Origin: Bradyrhizobium tropiciagri
Lineage (GTDB): Bacteria > Pseudomonadota > Alphaproteobacteria > Rhizobiales > Xanthobacteraceae
DNA: 37,069 bases
Assembly: GCF_001189845.1 (NCBI RefSeq)
Contig: NZ_LFLZ01000083.1
Coordinates: 1-37,069 of the forward strand
Direction: 5' to 3'
The notes under the pieces were generated by a model. It had not been told where the DNA came from. It saw only the letters and a program-made list of their open reading frames with translations, and did no database searches. Of the stretch, positions 1-7,316 are shown piece by piece. Numbering within the stretch: the stretch's first letter is position 1; every line of letters begins with the position of its first letter. The position numbers and the translations under genes were made by a program.

Positions 1-270
1 GGCGGGCGCCGGCGGGGGCGCGGGTGGCGGCGCGCTCGTCGCGGCGACATCGTCATCATCGCCGGACTTCGAGCCGAGAGTCTTGCTGATGCCGCTGATC
101 GTGCCGTTATAGCCGGGCGCCGAGATGCGGATGCAGGACAGCGCGCTGCAATTGCGCGGCGCCTCGACATGGACGCGCTGGCCGTCGATCTCAAAGGTGA
201 TGCCGGTGCCGCCGGCATGCGCTGACGTGGTGGCCATCAGCAGCGCGGCGATCGCAACGAGCTTCTTCAT
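1..270 (-). CDS. Secreted DUF2147-like protein, N-terminal part (cut by window edge)
   Basis: Reading leftwards from ATG at 270 there is an open frame of 90 codons to the window edge, preceded by GGAGA five bases before the start. The first ~21 residues (MKKLVAIAALLMATTSAHAG) are a clear Sec signal peptide with an AHA cleavage site. The next stretch, GITFEIDGQRVHVEAPRNC, matches the mature N-terminus of the divergent gene at 466 (GISFSIGGHRVHLDSTRC), with a shared Cys-containing CSALSCIRIS / CRSLSCVSVS motif. It ends at the edge in a Pro/Ala linker like that of its neighbour. I infer a paralog whose missing C-terminus probably carries the DUF2147 domain seen in the neighbour. Function unknown; periplasmic location likely. 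Confidence 0.8.
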   Translation of the reverse strand, partial: MKKLVAIAALLMATTSAHAGGTGITFEIDGQRVHVEAPRNCSALSCIRISAPGYNGTISGISKTLGSKSGDDDDVAATSAPPPAPPPAPA

Positions 271-341
271 CTGGGTCTCCGTGGCGTTGGGCGGGGGTGG
301 ATCGGTTGCTCCGGACGCTACGCGGCCGCGGGGCCTGGTTC

Positions 342-357
342 TGTGATCTGCATCACG
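342..357. promoter_or_regulatory. CRP/FNR-type palindrome between the divergent paralogs
   Basis: TGTGATCTGCATCACG fits the CRP-family pattern TGTGA-N6-TCACA with one mismatch. It lies in the 195-bp gap between the divergent starts at 270 and 466, 72 bp from one and 108 bp from the other, where a shared activator could act. The regulator is not known; the call rests on the sequence match only. Confidence 0.4.
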
Positions 358-375
358 CCGGCGGGCGCGGCCGAG

Positions 376-405
376 GGATCGTCACGAAGGATCGTCACGG
401 TGACG
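376..405. repeat. Tandem GGATCGTCACG repeats ending in a palindrome
   Basis: GGATCGTCACG occurs at 376-386 and 389-399, a 13-bp period. The second copy runs into CGTCACGGTGACG (393-405), a perfect inverted repeat with a central G. It lies 60-90 bp upstream of the gene at 466, so a regulator-binding array is possible; no partner is known. Confidence 0.4.
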
Positions 406-465
406 CAGGTCACTGCGCCGTGAGTACCGCACCCTTAAGCGTCATCGGATGTTCTGGAGGTTTCG

Positions 466-1269
466 ATGAAGCGCACCTGCCTGCTCGTCGCGCTGATGCT
501 GTTCGCGCCGTTCGCCCATGCCGGCGAGGGCATCTCGTTTTCGATCGGCGGTCATCGCGTCCATCTCGATTCGACGCGGTGCCGCTCGCTTTCCTGCGTC
601 TCGGTGTCGGATAGATCGAGGCGCGACGAGGACAATGGCCGCACGCTGAAGCCGGTGCCCGCGCCCGCAGCGGCGGCGGTCCCCGTCACGCCGGCCGCAA
701 GCCCGCCGCCACCGGCTGCACCACCCGCGCCGCCGCCGGTCATCGTGTACAAGCCCGCTCCGGCCGCGCCGCCGCCTGCTGCTGCGCCATCACCACCGCC
801 GCCGCGTGTGATGACGCCCCAGCCGCCGCCGGTTGTCGCAGCTCCGCCGCCGGCCACCGTGCCTGCACGTCCAGCTTCACCCGTGATCCGCGTCTCGCAC
901 GAGACGGACGTGCCTGACGACGGCCCGATCGGCGACTGGCAGACCGAAGCCAACAATTTGGTGCGCGTTCGCCTCTGCGGCAACGCGCTGTGCGGCTATG
1001 CGCTCGACCGGACCACGCGCGATCTCGGTGAAGCGGTGCTGATCAACATGAAGCCGAAGCAGGACGCGCGCTGGACCGGCGGCATCTACAGCCGGAACAG
1101 CGGCAACATCCATTACGGCACGATCGCGTTGACGGGCGCGGACAAACTGCGCGTCGAATCCTGCGTGCTCGGCCGCTTCTATTGCACCGGCGCCGACTGG
1201 GTCCGCGTGTCGCATTCGCGTGCACGGGTCATCACGCAGGGGCAGCTCCGGCCCGAGCCGCGCTCCTGA
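466..1269 (+). CDS. Secreted proline-rich protein with C-terminal DUF2147-like domain
   Basis: 267 aa, start ATG six bases after GGAGG. Residues 1-20 (MKRTCLLVALMLFAPFAHAG) form a Sec signal peptide. Residues ~20-50 are a short Cys-containing domain shared with the divergent gene on the left. Residues ~65-145 are a Pro/Ala-rich low-complexity linker of the kind that spans the periplasm or cell wall. Residues ~155-262 resemble DUF2147: GDWQTEANNLVRVRLCGNALCGY, then a W-GG-Y block and a C-terminal CVLGRFYCTGADWVRV block, with paired cysteines. The family has no established function; some members are linked to envelope stress. Divergent arrangement with its paralog suggests shared control. Confidence 0.8.
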   Translation: MKRTCLLVALMLFAPFAHAGEGISFSIGGHRVHLDSTRCRSLSCVSVSDRSRRDEDNGRTLKPVPAPAAAAVPVTPAASPPPPAAPPAPPPVIVYKPAPAAPPPAAAPSPPPPRVMTPQPPPVVAAPPPATVPARPASPVIRVSHETDVPDDGPIGDWQTEANNLVRVRLCGNALCGYALDRTTRDLGEAVLINMKPKQDARWTGGIYSRNSGNIHYGTIALTGADKLRVESCVLGRFYCTGADWVRVSHSRARVITQGQLRPEPRS

Positions 1270-1372
1270 CTGCGCGAATGTCCAATTTGTAACCGGGCGT
1301 CTTCGAACCTGCTGCCTCTTCGCGCGCGACCGATAGAGGTCAACGCTGTCTTCGCAAGCGATGGAGGCAAGC

Positions 1373-1714
1373 ATGAAATGCCTGAGCCTGGCCGCGCTGC
1401 TGCTCGCCGGCAGCGTCGCCGCCGCCCATGCCGACAACGACATCTACACCAACATGCTGGAGCAGCGGCGCGGCGACGATGCGCTGCATGTCGATGCCGC
1501 GGTCTGCGATGCGCAGGTCGGCGCGCCGCAGAACGGCACGCCGACGTCGCGGCGATACAAGAGCGGCATGCGCGCCCGCGGCTGGCGTTTCAGCCACACC
1601 ATCCGCGAGCCGCGCCGCCGCGATGGCGGCTATCCCGATCCCGACAATCCCGGGCTCGTCTGCCACGATTTCACGATCGGCGGCATCACCGGATCGAGCT
1701 GCTCGAATTTTTGA
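1373..1714 (+). CDS. Small secreted protein of unknown function
   Basis: 113 aa from ATG at 1373, seven bases after GGAGG; an in-frame ATG at 1361 is less likely because the Shine-Dalgarno sequence lies downstream of it. Residues 1-21 (MKCLSLAALLLAGSVAAAHA) are a Sec signal peptide. The mature protein is short, polar and arginine-rich, with four cysteines (including the tail GGITGSSCSNF) that could form disulfides. I do not recognise a family. It follows the DUF2147-like gene on the same strand after about 100 bp, so co-expression is possible but not shown. Confidence 0.65.
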   Translation: MKCLSLAALLLAGSVAAAHADNDIYTNMLEQRRGDDALHVDAAVCDAQVGAPQNGTPTSRRYKSGMRARGWRFSHTIREPRRRDGGYPDPDNPGLVCHDFTIGGITGSSCSNF

Positions 1715-1733
1715 GGGCGCGCGGCTTCTGTCC

Positions 1734-1869
1734 CGTCATCCTGAGGAGGCGCGTAGCGCCGTCTCGAAGGATGGACGGCCGGGCTGCAAGATCGTGGCCG
1801 TCGCCCTTCGAGACGCGCGCGATGCGCGCTCCTCCAGCGACAAAGGCGAAGCCTTTGCGCGGGGGTGAC
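1734..1869. repeat. Dispersed palindromic repeat (CTGAGGAG...CTCGAAG family)
   Basis: The left arm carries CCTGAGGAGGCGCGTAGCGC then GTCTCGAAGGATG. The right arm carries CCTTCGAGACGCGCGCGATG then CGCTCCTCC, its approximate complement. A second hairpin follows (CAAAGGCGAAGCCTTTGCG, 1841-1859). The same core recurs at 11113-11219 in this window. I recognise this as a common intergenic repeat of Bradyrhizobium-type genomes. No coding potential. Confidence 0.7.
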
Positions 1870-1936
1870 GGAATCAGCTATCGCAAAGCGCCCGGCGGCG
1901 GCCACCGGGCGCTGAACTCATCGCCTTTCGAATGAT

Positions 1937-2032
1937 CTAGAACACGCCGAGAATGATGGCGCCGACGAAGGCTAACGCGATGTACGCGGCCACAATGCTC
2001 AGCTTGCTCAGCAGAGGACTCGCGAAATCCAT
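1937..2032 (-). CDS. 31-aa single-pass membrane peptide
   Basis: A 31-codon frame starts at ATG (2032) and ends at TAG (1937-1939). It begins MDFASPLLSKLSIVAAY and continues as a ~20-residue hydrophobic segment ending GVF, so nearly the whole peptide is one membrane helix. GGGAG lies eight bases before the start. Upstream there is an exact GGAAC-N16-CGTT promoter (2069-2093). Ribosome site, promoter and membrane helix together make this a convincing small gene despite its size. Function unknown; the promoter type implies induction in the general stress response. Confidence 0.65.
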   Translation of the reverse strand: MDFASPLLSKLSIVAAYIALAFVGAIILGVF

Positions 2033-2068
2033 TGGGAAACTCCCTCGGTTCACAACGCTGCCCGCATT

Positions 2069-2093
2069 AACGCAAAAGCTAGCAACTGGTTCC
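2069..2093 (-). promoter_or_regulatory. Sigma-EcfG-type promoter of the 31-aa membrane peptide
   Basis: Read on the minus strand, GGAAC (2093-2089) is followed after exactly 16 bases by CGTT (2072-2069). This matches the alphaproteobacterial general-stress promoter consensus GGAAC-N16/17-CGTT recognised by EcfG. Transcription would start near 2060, leaving a leader of about 28 nt before the ATG at 2032. No other exact match was seen in the intergenic regions of the window. Confidence 0.6.
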
Positions 2094-2530
2094 CGGCCGA
2101 TAAAGTCAGCGGTGCTGTCCAGCCCGGTGTTCCCGCGCGATGCCGCATTGCGGCGCGTGGCTCAAACAGACGCCGAATCAAGGCGTTGAAGCGACCGCAA
2201 ATTTATTCCAGGGCGTTGCGAAGGAGCTATGCGCCACCGGTACCGGATACCGTCCGTCAGTTCTCAATCTGGGTTGTGATTCTATAGGATGCTATCTCCA
2301 GCTGAGTACTTGCGCCGGGCGCCAGCGCAGTCTCCGTCACGACACGAGCGGCGATCTCCTCGCAGCTCTGCGGCGTGATGCGGCGCGTTCGTCAGTTGCC
2401 GACGCAACAAGCACTGTGCGGCAAGGCGCGCTGCATTGCCGGGTTCCACTGCATGGTTAAGACTGCCTGAAATCGTTCCGTCGAATTGCGTTGAAGAGTC
2501 TTTTAATCAAATTCGCAGAACCTCCGCGCC
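2094..2530. other. Intergenic stretch with no convincing gene
   Basis: About 440 bp between the EcfG-type promoter and the extensin-like gene. Open frames here have no ribosome site or recognisable product. A TTAACCAT octamer (minus strand, 2453-2460), the form of a CtrA half-site, lies ~70 bp before the extensin-like gene, but the full TTAA-N7-TTAA site is absent. Confidence 0.4.
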
Positions 2531-3745
2531 ATGACGCGTGGAGTTCGTTTGTATCTCGTCGGCTCCCTTGTCCTTGTGTCGCTTGCTGGTTGCGGCCGCG
2601 GTCTGTTCCAGACTGCCGAGCGCGAACCGTGGCGGGCCGAGGCCGAGGCCGCTTGCCTGAAATCAGGCGCGGTGAAGGAAGGGCCTGACCTCGTCCGCAT
2701 CGATCCGATCTCCGGCCCGGGTGTCTGCGGCGCCGAGTTCCCGCTCAAGGTCGCCGCGCTCGGCGAAGCCAGTTCGGCTTACGGATTTGCCGACGACAGC
2801 CTGCGTCCGCCTGCGTCGGTCGGCAACCAGCCGCGTTGGCCGATCAATCGTCAGCCCAGTCCGCCGCCTGCGCAGGCGCCGTATTCCGATCAGGCCGTCG
2901 GCCAGCCGAACTATGGCCGCCAGCCGAACGGACCGGTGTCGCTGTCGGCCCCCGGCGTGCCGCCGCAGCAGGGCGAGATCGACCTGCCGCCGGAAGGCTC
3001 GCCCGATGCAAGCGGCGAGCGACCTTATTATCCTGGCCTGCCGCGCAATCCGCAGCGCGAGGGCGCGGCCGCGCCTTATTCACCTGCGCCTTATTCCCAG
3101 CAGCCTCAGGACGCGCCGCCGCCGCGGCTCGGTCCGTCGGGCGGCAACCCGGTGGGGACGGTCGGCCCGGTCGCGGTGAAGCCGGCGGCGACGCTGGCGT
3201 GCCCGATCGTCTCGGTGCTCGAGCGCTGGCTCGCGGATTCCGTGCAGCCGGCGTCACAGCGCTGGTTCGGCGCGCGCGTCGTCGAGATCAAGCAGATCTC
3301 GGCCTATTCGTGCCGCGGCATGAACGGCAATTCGCACGCGCATATTTCCGAGCATGCTTTCGGCAACGCGCTCGATATCGCGGCCTTCACGCTGTCTGAC
3401 GGCCGCCGCGTCTCGGTGAAGGATGGCTGGAAGGGCTTGCCGGAGGAGCAGGGCTTCCTGCGCGACGTCCAGGCCGCCGCCTGCCAGCAATTCACCACGG
3501 TGCTGGCGCCGGGTTCCAACGTCTATCACTACGACCACATCCATGTGGACCTGATGCGCCGGGCCAGCCGGCGCCTGATCTGTCAGCCCGCCGCCGTCTC
3601 CGGCGAAGAGGTCGCGGCGCGCGCCGGCGGCCGTAACCCCTATGCAACGCGCGAGCCTTATGTCACAGGATCGCTTGGCGGCAGAAAGCCGGCCCCGCGG
3701 GGTAAGGCGGGGGTCAACGAAGAAGACGAATTCGCCGACGAATAG
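2531..3745 (+). CDS. Extensin-like C-terminal domain lipoprotein
   Basis: 404 aa. Residues 1-21 are a lipoprotein signal (hydrophobic core then LAGC, lipidated Cys21), so the protein should be anchored in a membrane facing the periplasm. Residues ~85-215 are a Pro/Gln/Tyr-rich linker. Residues ~225-355 are the extensin-like C-terminal domain (PF06904 type): CPIVSVLERWLADSVQPA, YSCRGMNGN, SEHAFGNALDIAAF and YHYDHIHVDL. The conserved His/Asp pattern (H-FGNALD, H-D-H-H) resembles metal-dependent D-Ala-D-Ala peptidases of the VanY/MepA fold, so a cell-wall role is plausible but unproven. ATG follows a weak ribosome site. Confidence 0.85.
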   Translation: MTRGVRLYLVGSLVLVSLAGCGRGLFQTAEREPWRAEAEAACLKSGAVKEGPDLVRIDPISGPGVCGAEFPLKVAALGEASSAYGFADDSLRPPASVGNQPRWPINRQPSPPPAQAPYSDQAVGQPNYGRQPNGPVSLSAPGVPPQQGEIDLPPEGSPDASGERPYYPGLPRNPQREGAAAPYSPAPYSQQPQDAPPPRLGPSGGNPVGTVGPVAVKPAATLACPIVSVLERWLADSVQPASQRWFGARVVEIKQISAYSCRGMNGNSHAHISEHAFGNALDIAAFTLSDGRRVSVKDGWKGLPEEQGFLRDVQAAACQQFTTVLAPGSNVYHYDHIHVDLMRRASRRLICQPAAVSGEEVAARAGGRNPYATREPYVTGSLGGRKPAPRGKAGVNEEDEFADE

Positions 3746-3860
3746 GGACGCGTCTGATACCCGTATTTTTACTGGGTGACACCGTGCAAACGGTAGCCAC
3801 TTTTATTCTGCATATGCTTCGGAGCCGGGAGCGCACCCGGCTGATTTCTGGGGGATAGCT

Positions 3861-4244
3861 TTGCAAGACGCTCCGATCATTCTCGTCATCGAAGACGATC
3901 GTGATCTTCAGATGATGGTGGAGGACGCCCTGAGGGATGGCGGCTATGAGCCGGCGATCGCAGGCTCGGGCGAGGAAGCCCTGACGCTGCTGAAGGCGTT
4001 CCGCACCAAATACAGTGCACTGGTCACCGACATCCGCCTGCTCGGCCGGCTCGACGGCTGGCGTGTGGCGCGCGGCGCCCGCGAGATCGATCCGTCGTTC
4101 CCGGTGCTTTACATCACCGGCGGTGGCGGCGATGAGTGGCCGACGAGGGGCGTGCCGGACAGCGTGTTGCTGAACAAGCCGTTCTCGCCGGACGAGCTGG
4201 TTGCGGCGGTGGCAAAGCTGCTGAAGAACGGCGCGCCGGCCTGA
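3861..4244 (+). CDS. Single-domain response regulator (CheY-like receiver)
   Basis: 127 aa with a TTG start six bases after GGGGGA; no better ATG exists in frame. It consists of a receiver domain only: acidic pair E11-D12-D13, phospho-acceptor D57 (LVTDIRL), T86 (YITG) and K106 (LLNKPFSPDEL). There is no output domain and no histidine kinase next to it, so it probably receives phosphate from a distant kinase or hybrid kinase and acts through protein contact. Imperfect hairpins precede the gene (ACCGTGCAAACGGT at 3781-3794 and GCCGGG/CCCGGC near 3825-3842). Confidence 0.9.
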   Translation: MQDAPIILVIEDDRDLQMMVEDALRDGGYEPAIAGSGEEALTLLKAFRTKYSALVTDIRLLGRLDGWRVARGAREIDPSFPVLYITGGGGDEWPTRGVPDSVLLNKPFSPDELVAAVAKLLKNGAPA

Positions 4245-4384
4245 CGGCTGCTTCGAACGACCTGACGCGTGTGGCAGGCCGTTCGCGGAAAGCGCTTATT
4301 CCGTCTTTATAAGATCCCGTCGCGGCTCTTCTCGAATTCATACGCCCTCACGCTCATCTTCGCGGCAGCTGCCGGAGAACGAAG

Positions 4385-4579
4385 ATGACGACCTATCGCG
4401 CCTATATCGTCGGACCGCACAGCCGTTCCATCGGCGTGGTCAATCTGGATTGCGCCGACGATGATCAGGCCATCACATCGGCCGGCCGTCTTGTCGACCA
4501 CCATGATGTCGAGCTGTGGCAGATGGATCGGCCCGTCGCCAGGTTCGACGCCGGGTCGAAGCAGGTATTTCGGAAGTAG
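4385..4579 (+). CDS. Small conserved alphaproteobacterial protein
   Basis: 64 aa, ATG seven bases after GGAG. The sequence MTTYRAYIVGPHSRSIG, then CADDDQAITSAGRLVDHHDVELWQMDRPVARF, matches a short cytoplasmic family that I recognise from many Rhizobiales genomes (pattern YRAYIVGxDG, CADDxxA, DVELWQxxR). No function has been assigned to it. No signal peptide or membrane segment. It stands alone between the response regulator and the convergent TetR gene. Confidence 0.75.
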   Translation: MTTYRAYIVGPHSRSIGVVNLDCADDDQAITSAGRLVDHHDVELWQMDRPVARFDAGSKQVFRK

Positions 4580-4668
4580 TGGGAGGCGGCGCGGCGGATG
4601 AGCGCGCAGAGCCGTTAGCGCACAGCCGTCATCCCAATGCGCCGAAGCAACCCTTCGAGCGTATGGTC

Positions 4669-5304
4669 TCAGCCGCCAACACGCCGGCTCTTTCCTGAAA
4701 CGACGATCGCCCGCACAACAAGCGCGATGCGCTCGTTGCGCGCGCTGGGCCGAATTCTGCCTGAACGTTCGAGTGTAGCGACCCCATGAAGGGCTGCCCA
4801 AAACGTCTCGGTCACGTCGGCGACCTCGACGCAAAACGGCGCGACGACCGCCGCAAGTGCTTCGAAGCCGGCCCGCAGTTCGGGTCTGGTGCCAGCTTCG
4901 GCGAACCGCAAATCCGTTGGCAGCACAAACATAGCGTCGTAAAGCGCGGGACGATCCAGCGCAAAGGCAAGATAGGCCAGAGCGACGTTCTTGAGTGCGT
5001 TTCGTCCTGTCGATCCGCTCGCCGCTTCGCGAAGTGCGGCCGTGAGTTCCTTGAAACCCTCGACGGCAACTGCCGCAACGATCGCATCCCGGTTCTTGAA
5101 GTGTGAGTAGAGGACAGGCTGGCTGTATTCGATCTCGTCGGCGAGGCGGCGCACCGTAACGGCATCCCATCCTTCGCGCTCTGCGATCGCCCGCGCGGCC
5201 GCGACAATGCGATGCTCGCGCGCAGCCCGGTCCCTGCCTTTTCGCTCAGCGGTACCCAATCCTCGATCTCCCGAATCTGGAAGGTTCAGCCATTTCAATA
5301 GCAT
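4669..5304 (-). CDS. TetR-family repressor with WHG-type C-terminus
   Basis: 211 aa from ATG at 5304; a TTG at 5319 would add five residues but overlaps the promoter/operator. The N-terminal helix-turn-helix is typical: REHRIVAAARAIAEREGWD, VTVRRLADEIEYSQPVLYSHFKNRDAIVAAV. The C-terminal half contains FWAALHGVATLERSG, the W-HG signature of the TetR_C_33/WHG group. It is divergent from two small membrane proteins (5381, 5763), and the gap contains a 19-bp perfect palindrome plus partial copies. It most likely represses itself and these genes; the inducer is unknown. Confidence 0.85.
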   Translation of the reverse strand: MLLKWLNLPDSGDRGLGTAERKGRDRAAREHRIVAAARAIAEREGWDAVTVRRLADEIEYSQPVLYSHFKNRDAIVAAVAVEGFKELTAALREAASGSTGRNALKNVALAYLAFALDRPALYDAMFVLPTDLRFAEAGTRPELRAGFEALAAVVAPFCVEVADVTETFWAALHGVATLERSGRIRPSARNERIALVVRAIVVSGKSRRVGG

Positions 5305-5312
5305 GCCGATGC

Positions 5313-5340
5313 TTGACAATCTAGCAACGCTATTTATCTA
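5313..5340 (+). promoter_or_regulatory. Sigma-70 promoter of the small membrane-protein operon
   Basis: TTGACA (5313-5318), a perfect -35 box, is followed after 16 bases by TATCTA (5335-5340). The -10 box lies inside the palindromic TetR operator (5335-5353), so bound repressor would block polymerase. Confidence 0.5.
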
Positions 5341-5365
5341 GCAATGCTAGATATTCTTTTGCTAG
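5318..5365. promoter_or_regulatory. TetR operator: 19-bp perfect palindrome with flanking partial copies
   Basis: TATCTAGCAATGCTAGATA (5335-5353) is a perfect 19-bp palindrome centred on 5344. A degenerate copy (AATCTAGCAACGCTATT, 5318-5334) abuts it on the left and a half-site TTTTGCTAG (5357-5365) follows on the right. The array lies between the TetR gene and the genes it faces and covers the -10 box, the usual place for a repressor site. Confidence 0.75.
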
Positions 5366-5380
5366 AAGGAGAACAGAGTG

Positions 5381-5761
5381 ATGCAACGGCTTGCGCTCGG
5401 CACGGGATTGCTCGTTGCGCTCGGAATTATCGCGATCGGCATCGGCTACGTCGCGGGCCCGAGGACCATGACACGAAGTTTCGGCCTGCCGCTTCCTGAA
5501 AGCGGCATCAATATCGCCTGGTGGCTTCGCCTCAAAGGGGTGCGCGACATCGTCGCGGGATTGGTCGTGCTGGCGTTCTTGGCGTTCGGCACTCCGAGAG
5601 ATGTCGGCCTCATCCTGCTTGTTGAAGCCATCATCCCGGTCGGCGACATGCTGCTCATTCTCGCCGCGAAGGGCTCCCGCAAGAGCGCCTTCGGGATGCA
5701 CGGTCTCACGGCGGTGGTCATGGTCCTTGCCACCATCCCCCTGATCGTTGGAGTAGCCTGA
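5381..5761 (+). CDS. Small four-helix membrane protein (DUF4267-like)
   Basis: 126 aa from ATG at 5381, nine bases after AAGGAG; GTG at 5378 is an alternative start. Four hydrophobic stretches (about residues 5-25, 50-68, 75-95, 105-125) and the motif AWWLRLKGVRDIVAGL fit the DUF4267 family of small integral membrane proteins. No catalytic residues are apparent. It is the first gene of a two-gene operon with a DoxX-like protein one base downstream, under the TetR-type operator. A role in membrane or solvent stress is guessed from this context only. Confidence 0.75.
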   Translation: MQRLALGTGLLVALGIIAIGIGYVAGPRTMTRSFGLPLPESGINIAWWLRLKGVRDIVAGLVVLAFLAFGTPRDVGLILLVEAIIPVGDMLLILAAKGSRKSAFGMHGLTAVVMVLATIPLIVGVA

Positions 5762-5762
5762 G

Positions 5763-6083
5763 ATGATGCATACTATTTCAATCTGGCTCCTCGTTGCCGG
5801 CTTCTTTGGCGCAGGCGTCTTCAACGCGATCAGCACGTCGGCGACGCAAGGCGATTTCGTCCGGTGGGGCTACCCGCACTGGTGGGGGATTCCTACCGGT
5901 GGACTGGAGATCATCAGCGCCATTCTGATGGTGCTTCCGGTCAGCCGCATTGTCGGCATGGCGCTTGGGGCGGCCATCATAGCGGTTGTGGTTTTCACTG
6001 TTCTTCGCCACCGTGATTTCTCGCACCTTGTGCCGCTTGGCGGGTTTGTCGTCTTGATTGCGCTTGCCGCGACCTCGTCGTGA
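5763..6083 (+). CDS. DoxX-like small membrane protein
   Basis: 106 aa with four predicted membrane helices, starting one base after the stop of the preceding gene, so translation is probably coupled. The pattern GVFNAISTSATQGDFVRWGYPHWWGIPTGGLEI matches DoxX-like (PF13564) proteins, in which FxxxGYP and a Gly-rich second helix are typical. Its biochemical role is not established. Presumably co-transcribed with the DUF4267-like gene and controlled by the neighbouring TetR repressor. Confidence 0.8.
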   Translation: MMHTISIWLLVAGFFGAGVFNAISTSATQGDFVRWGYPHWWGIPTGGLEIISAILMVLPVSRIVGMALGAAIIAVVVFTVLRHRDFSHLVPLGGFVVLIALAATSS

Positions 6084-6227
6084 GCGCCGACCTTGCCAAC
6101 CAGGTTCATCTCCGCTTCCCGCAACCTGGTCATGACCGGTTGTGAGCCTACACCCAAGGTGTCGCGCCGCGCGTTCCCTGATGGTAGACCTAGTGCCAGC
6201 TTCGTCATTTAGATGGGATCAACGGTC

Positions 6228-6932
6228 ATGGCTTTGGAGAAGGTCGCACTCGTCACCGCAGGCGGCAGCGGCATGGGCGCGGCAGCGGCGCGGCGGTTGG
6301 CCGCAGATGGATTTCGGGTTGCGATCCTGTCGTCGTCGGGCAAGGGCGAAGCGCTGGCGGCCGAGCTCGGCGGCCTCGGCTTCACCGGCTCGAACCGTTC
6401 CAACGACGATCTGAAGCGCGCCGTTGACGGCGTGATGGCGCGCTGGGGCCGCATCGACGCGCTGGTCAACAGCGCCGGCCACGGCCCGCGTGCGGGCGTG
6501 CTCGAATTGACCGATGAGCAGTGGCACACCGGTCTCGACGTCTATCTGATGAACGTGATCCGCCCGACACGTCTGGTCGCACCTCACATGCAGGCGCAGA
6601 AGTCCGGCGCGATCGTCAACATCTCCACCGCCTGGGCCTTCGAGCCGAGCGCGATGTTTCCGACATCCGCGGTGTTCCGCGCCGGGCTCGCCGCGTTCAC
6701 CAAGCTGTTCACCGACAGCTACGCGGCCAGCAACGTCCGCATGAACAACGTGCTGCCGGGCTGGATCGACAGCCTGCCGGCAACTGACGAGCGCCGCGAC
6801 AGCGTGCCGATGAAGCGCTACGGCAAGGCGGAGGAGATCGCCGCAACCATCGCCTTCCTCGTCTCCGACGGCGCGGGCTACATCACCGGCCAGAACATCC
6901 GCGTCGATGGCGGCCTGATGCGGTCGATTTGA
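6228..6932 (+). CDS. Atypical SDR protein lacking the catalytic Tyr and Lys
   Basis: 234 aa from ATG at 6228; an in-frame ATG at 6213 adds five residues. The Rossmann signature TAGGSGMG (10-17), NSAG (81-84), the active-site Asn109 region, Ser133 (NISTAW) and the C-terminal GYITGQNIRVDGG are all classical SDR features. Where the family has Tyr 13 residues after the Ser and Lys four further on, this protein reads FPTSAVFRAG, giving Thr146 and Phe150. The nucleotide-binding fold is intact but the proton-relay pair is missing, so normal ketoreductase or dehydrogenase chemistry is doubtful. It may bind NAD(P) in a non-catalytic role or use another mechanism. Confidence 0.85.
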   Translation: MALEKVALVTAGGSGMGAAAARRLAADGFRVAILSSSGKGEALAAELGGLGFTGSNRSNDDLKRAVDGVMARWGRIDALVNSAGHGPRAGVLELTDEQWHTGLDVYLMNVIRPTRLVAPHMQAQKSGAIVNISTAWAFEPSAMFPTSAVFRAGLAAFTKLFTDSYAASNVRMNNVLPGWIDSLPATDERRDSVPMKRYGKAEEIAATIAFLVSDGAGYITGQNIRVDGGLMRSI

Positions 6933-7000
6933 TCGACTGGTGGACCCGTCATCCTCAGAGCAAGTGAGTTTGTGATTCACAAGCGGAGCCAAATGTTCGG

Positions 7001-7124
7001 TGTCGTCCCGGCGAAAGCCGGGACCCATAACCACCGATGGTCATTGTTGTTCGTCGGTGGAACGACAGGGCCCGTCCACAACATACGCCGCGGAGTATGG
7101 GTCCCGGCTTTCGCCGGGACGACA
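7001..7124. repeat. Intergenic palindromic element with 28-bp perfect arms
   Basis: Arms at 7001-7028 and 7097-7124 are perfect 28-bp inverted repeats. Each arm holds its own small palindrome (CCCGGCGAAAGCCGGG / CCCGGCTTTCGCCGGG), and an inner CCACCGA...TCGGTGG stem lies at 7031-7060. The core resembles the abundant GTCCCGGC-GAAA-GCCGGGAC repeat of Bradyrhizobium-type genomes. The rest of the 6933-7316 gap shows no gene. Confidence 0.8.
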
Positions 7125-7316
7125 TTGAGTGTGGGGTGCCGTTCGTATCCGCAGCGTCGCCACAACTTATGTCACCACTTGCGTCTACGCGCTGCGCTTC
7201 GCGTCCCAGGCCGCGCACGTCACAATTGCGGCGACCTCAGATTGCGTTTGTCGTGATGACAAACTGAAAGCACAGGGCTAGCCTTCCGCAAAATCAAAAC
7301 ATACGGGAGGAATGGC

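Noticed and set aside
2140..2460. 106-aa open frame in the gap before the extensin-like gene
   Set aside because: No ribosome site, no signal or domain, composition unlike neighbouring genes.
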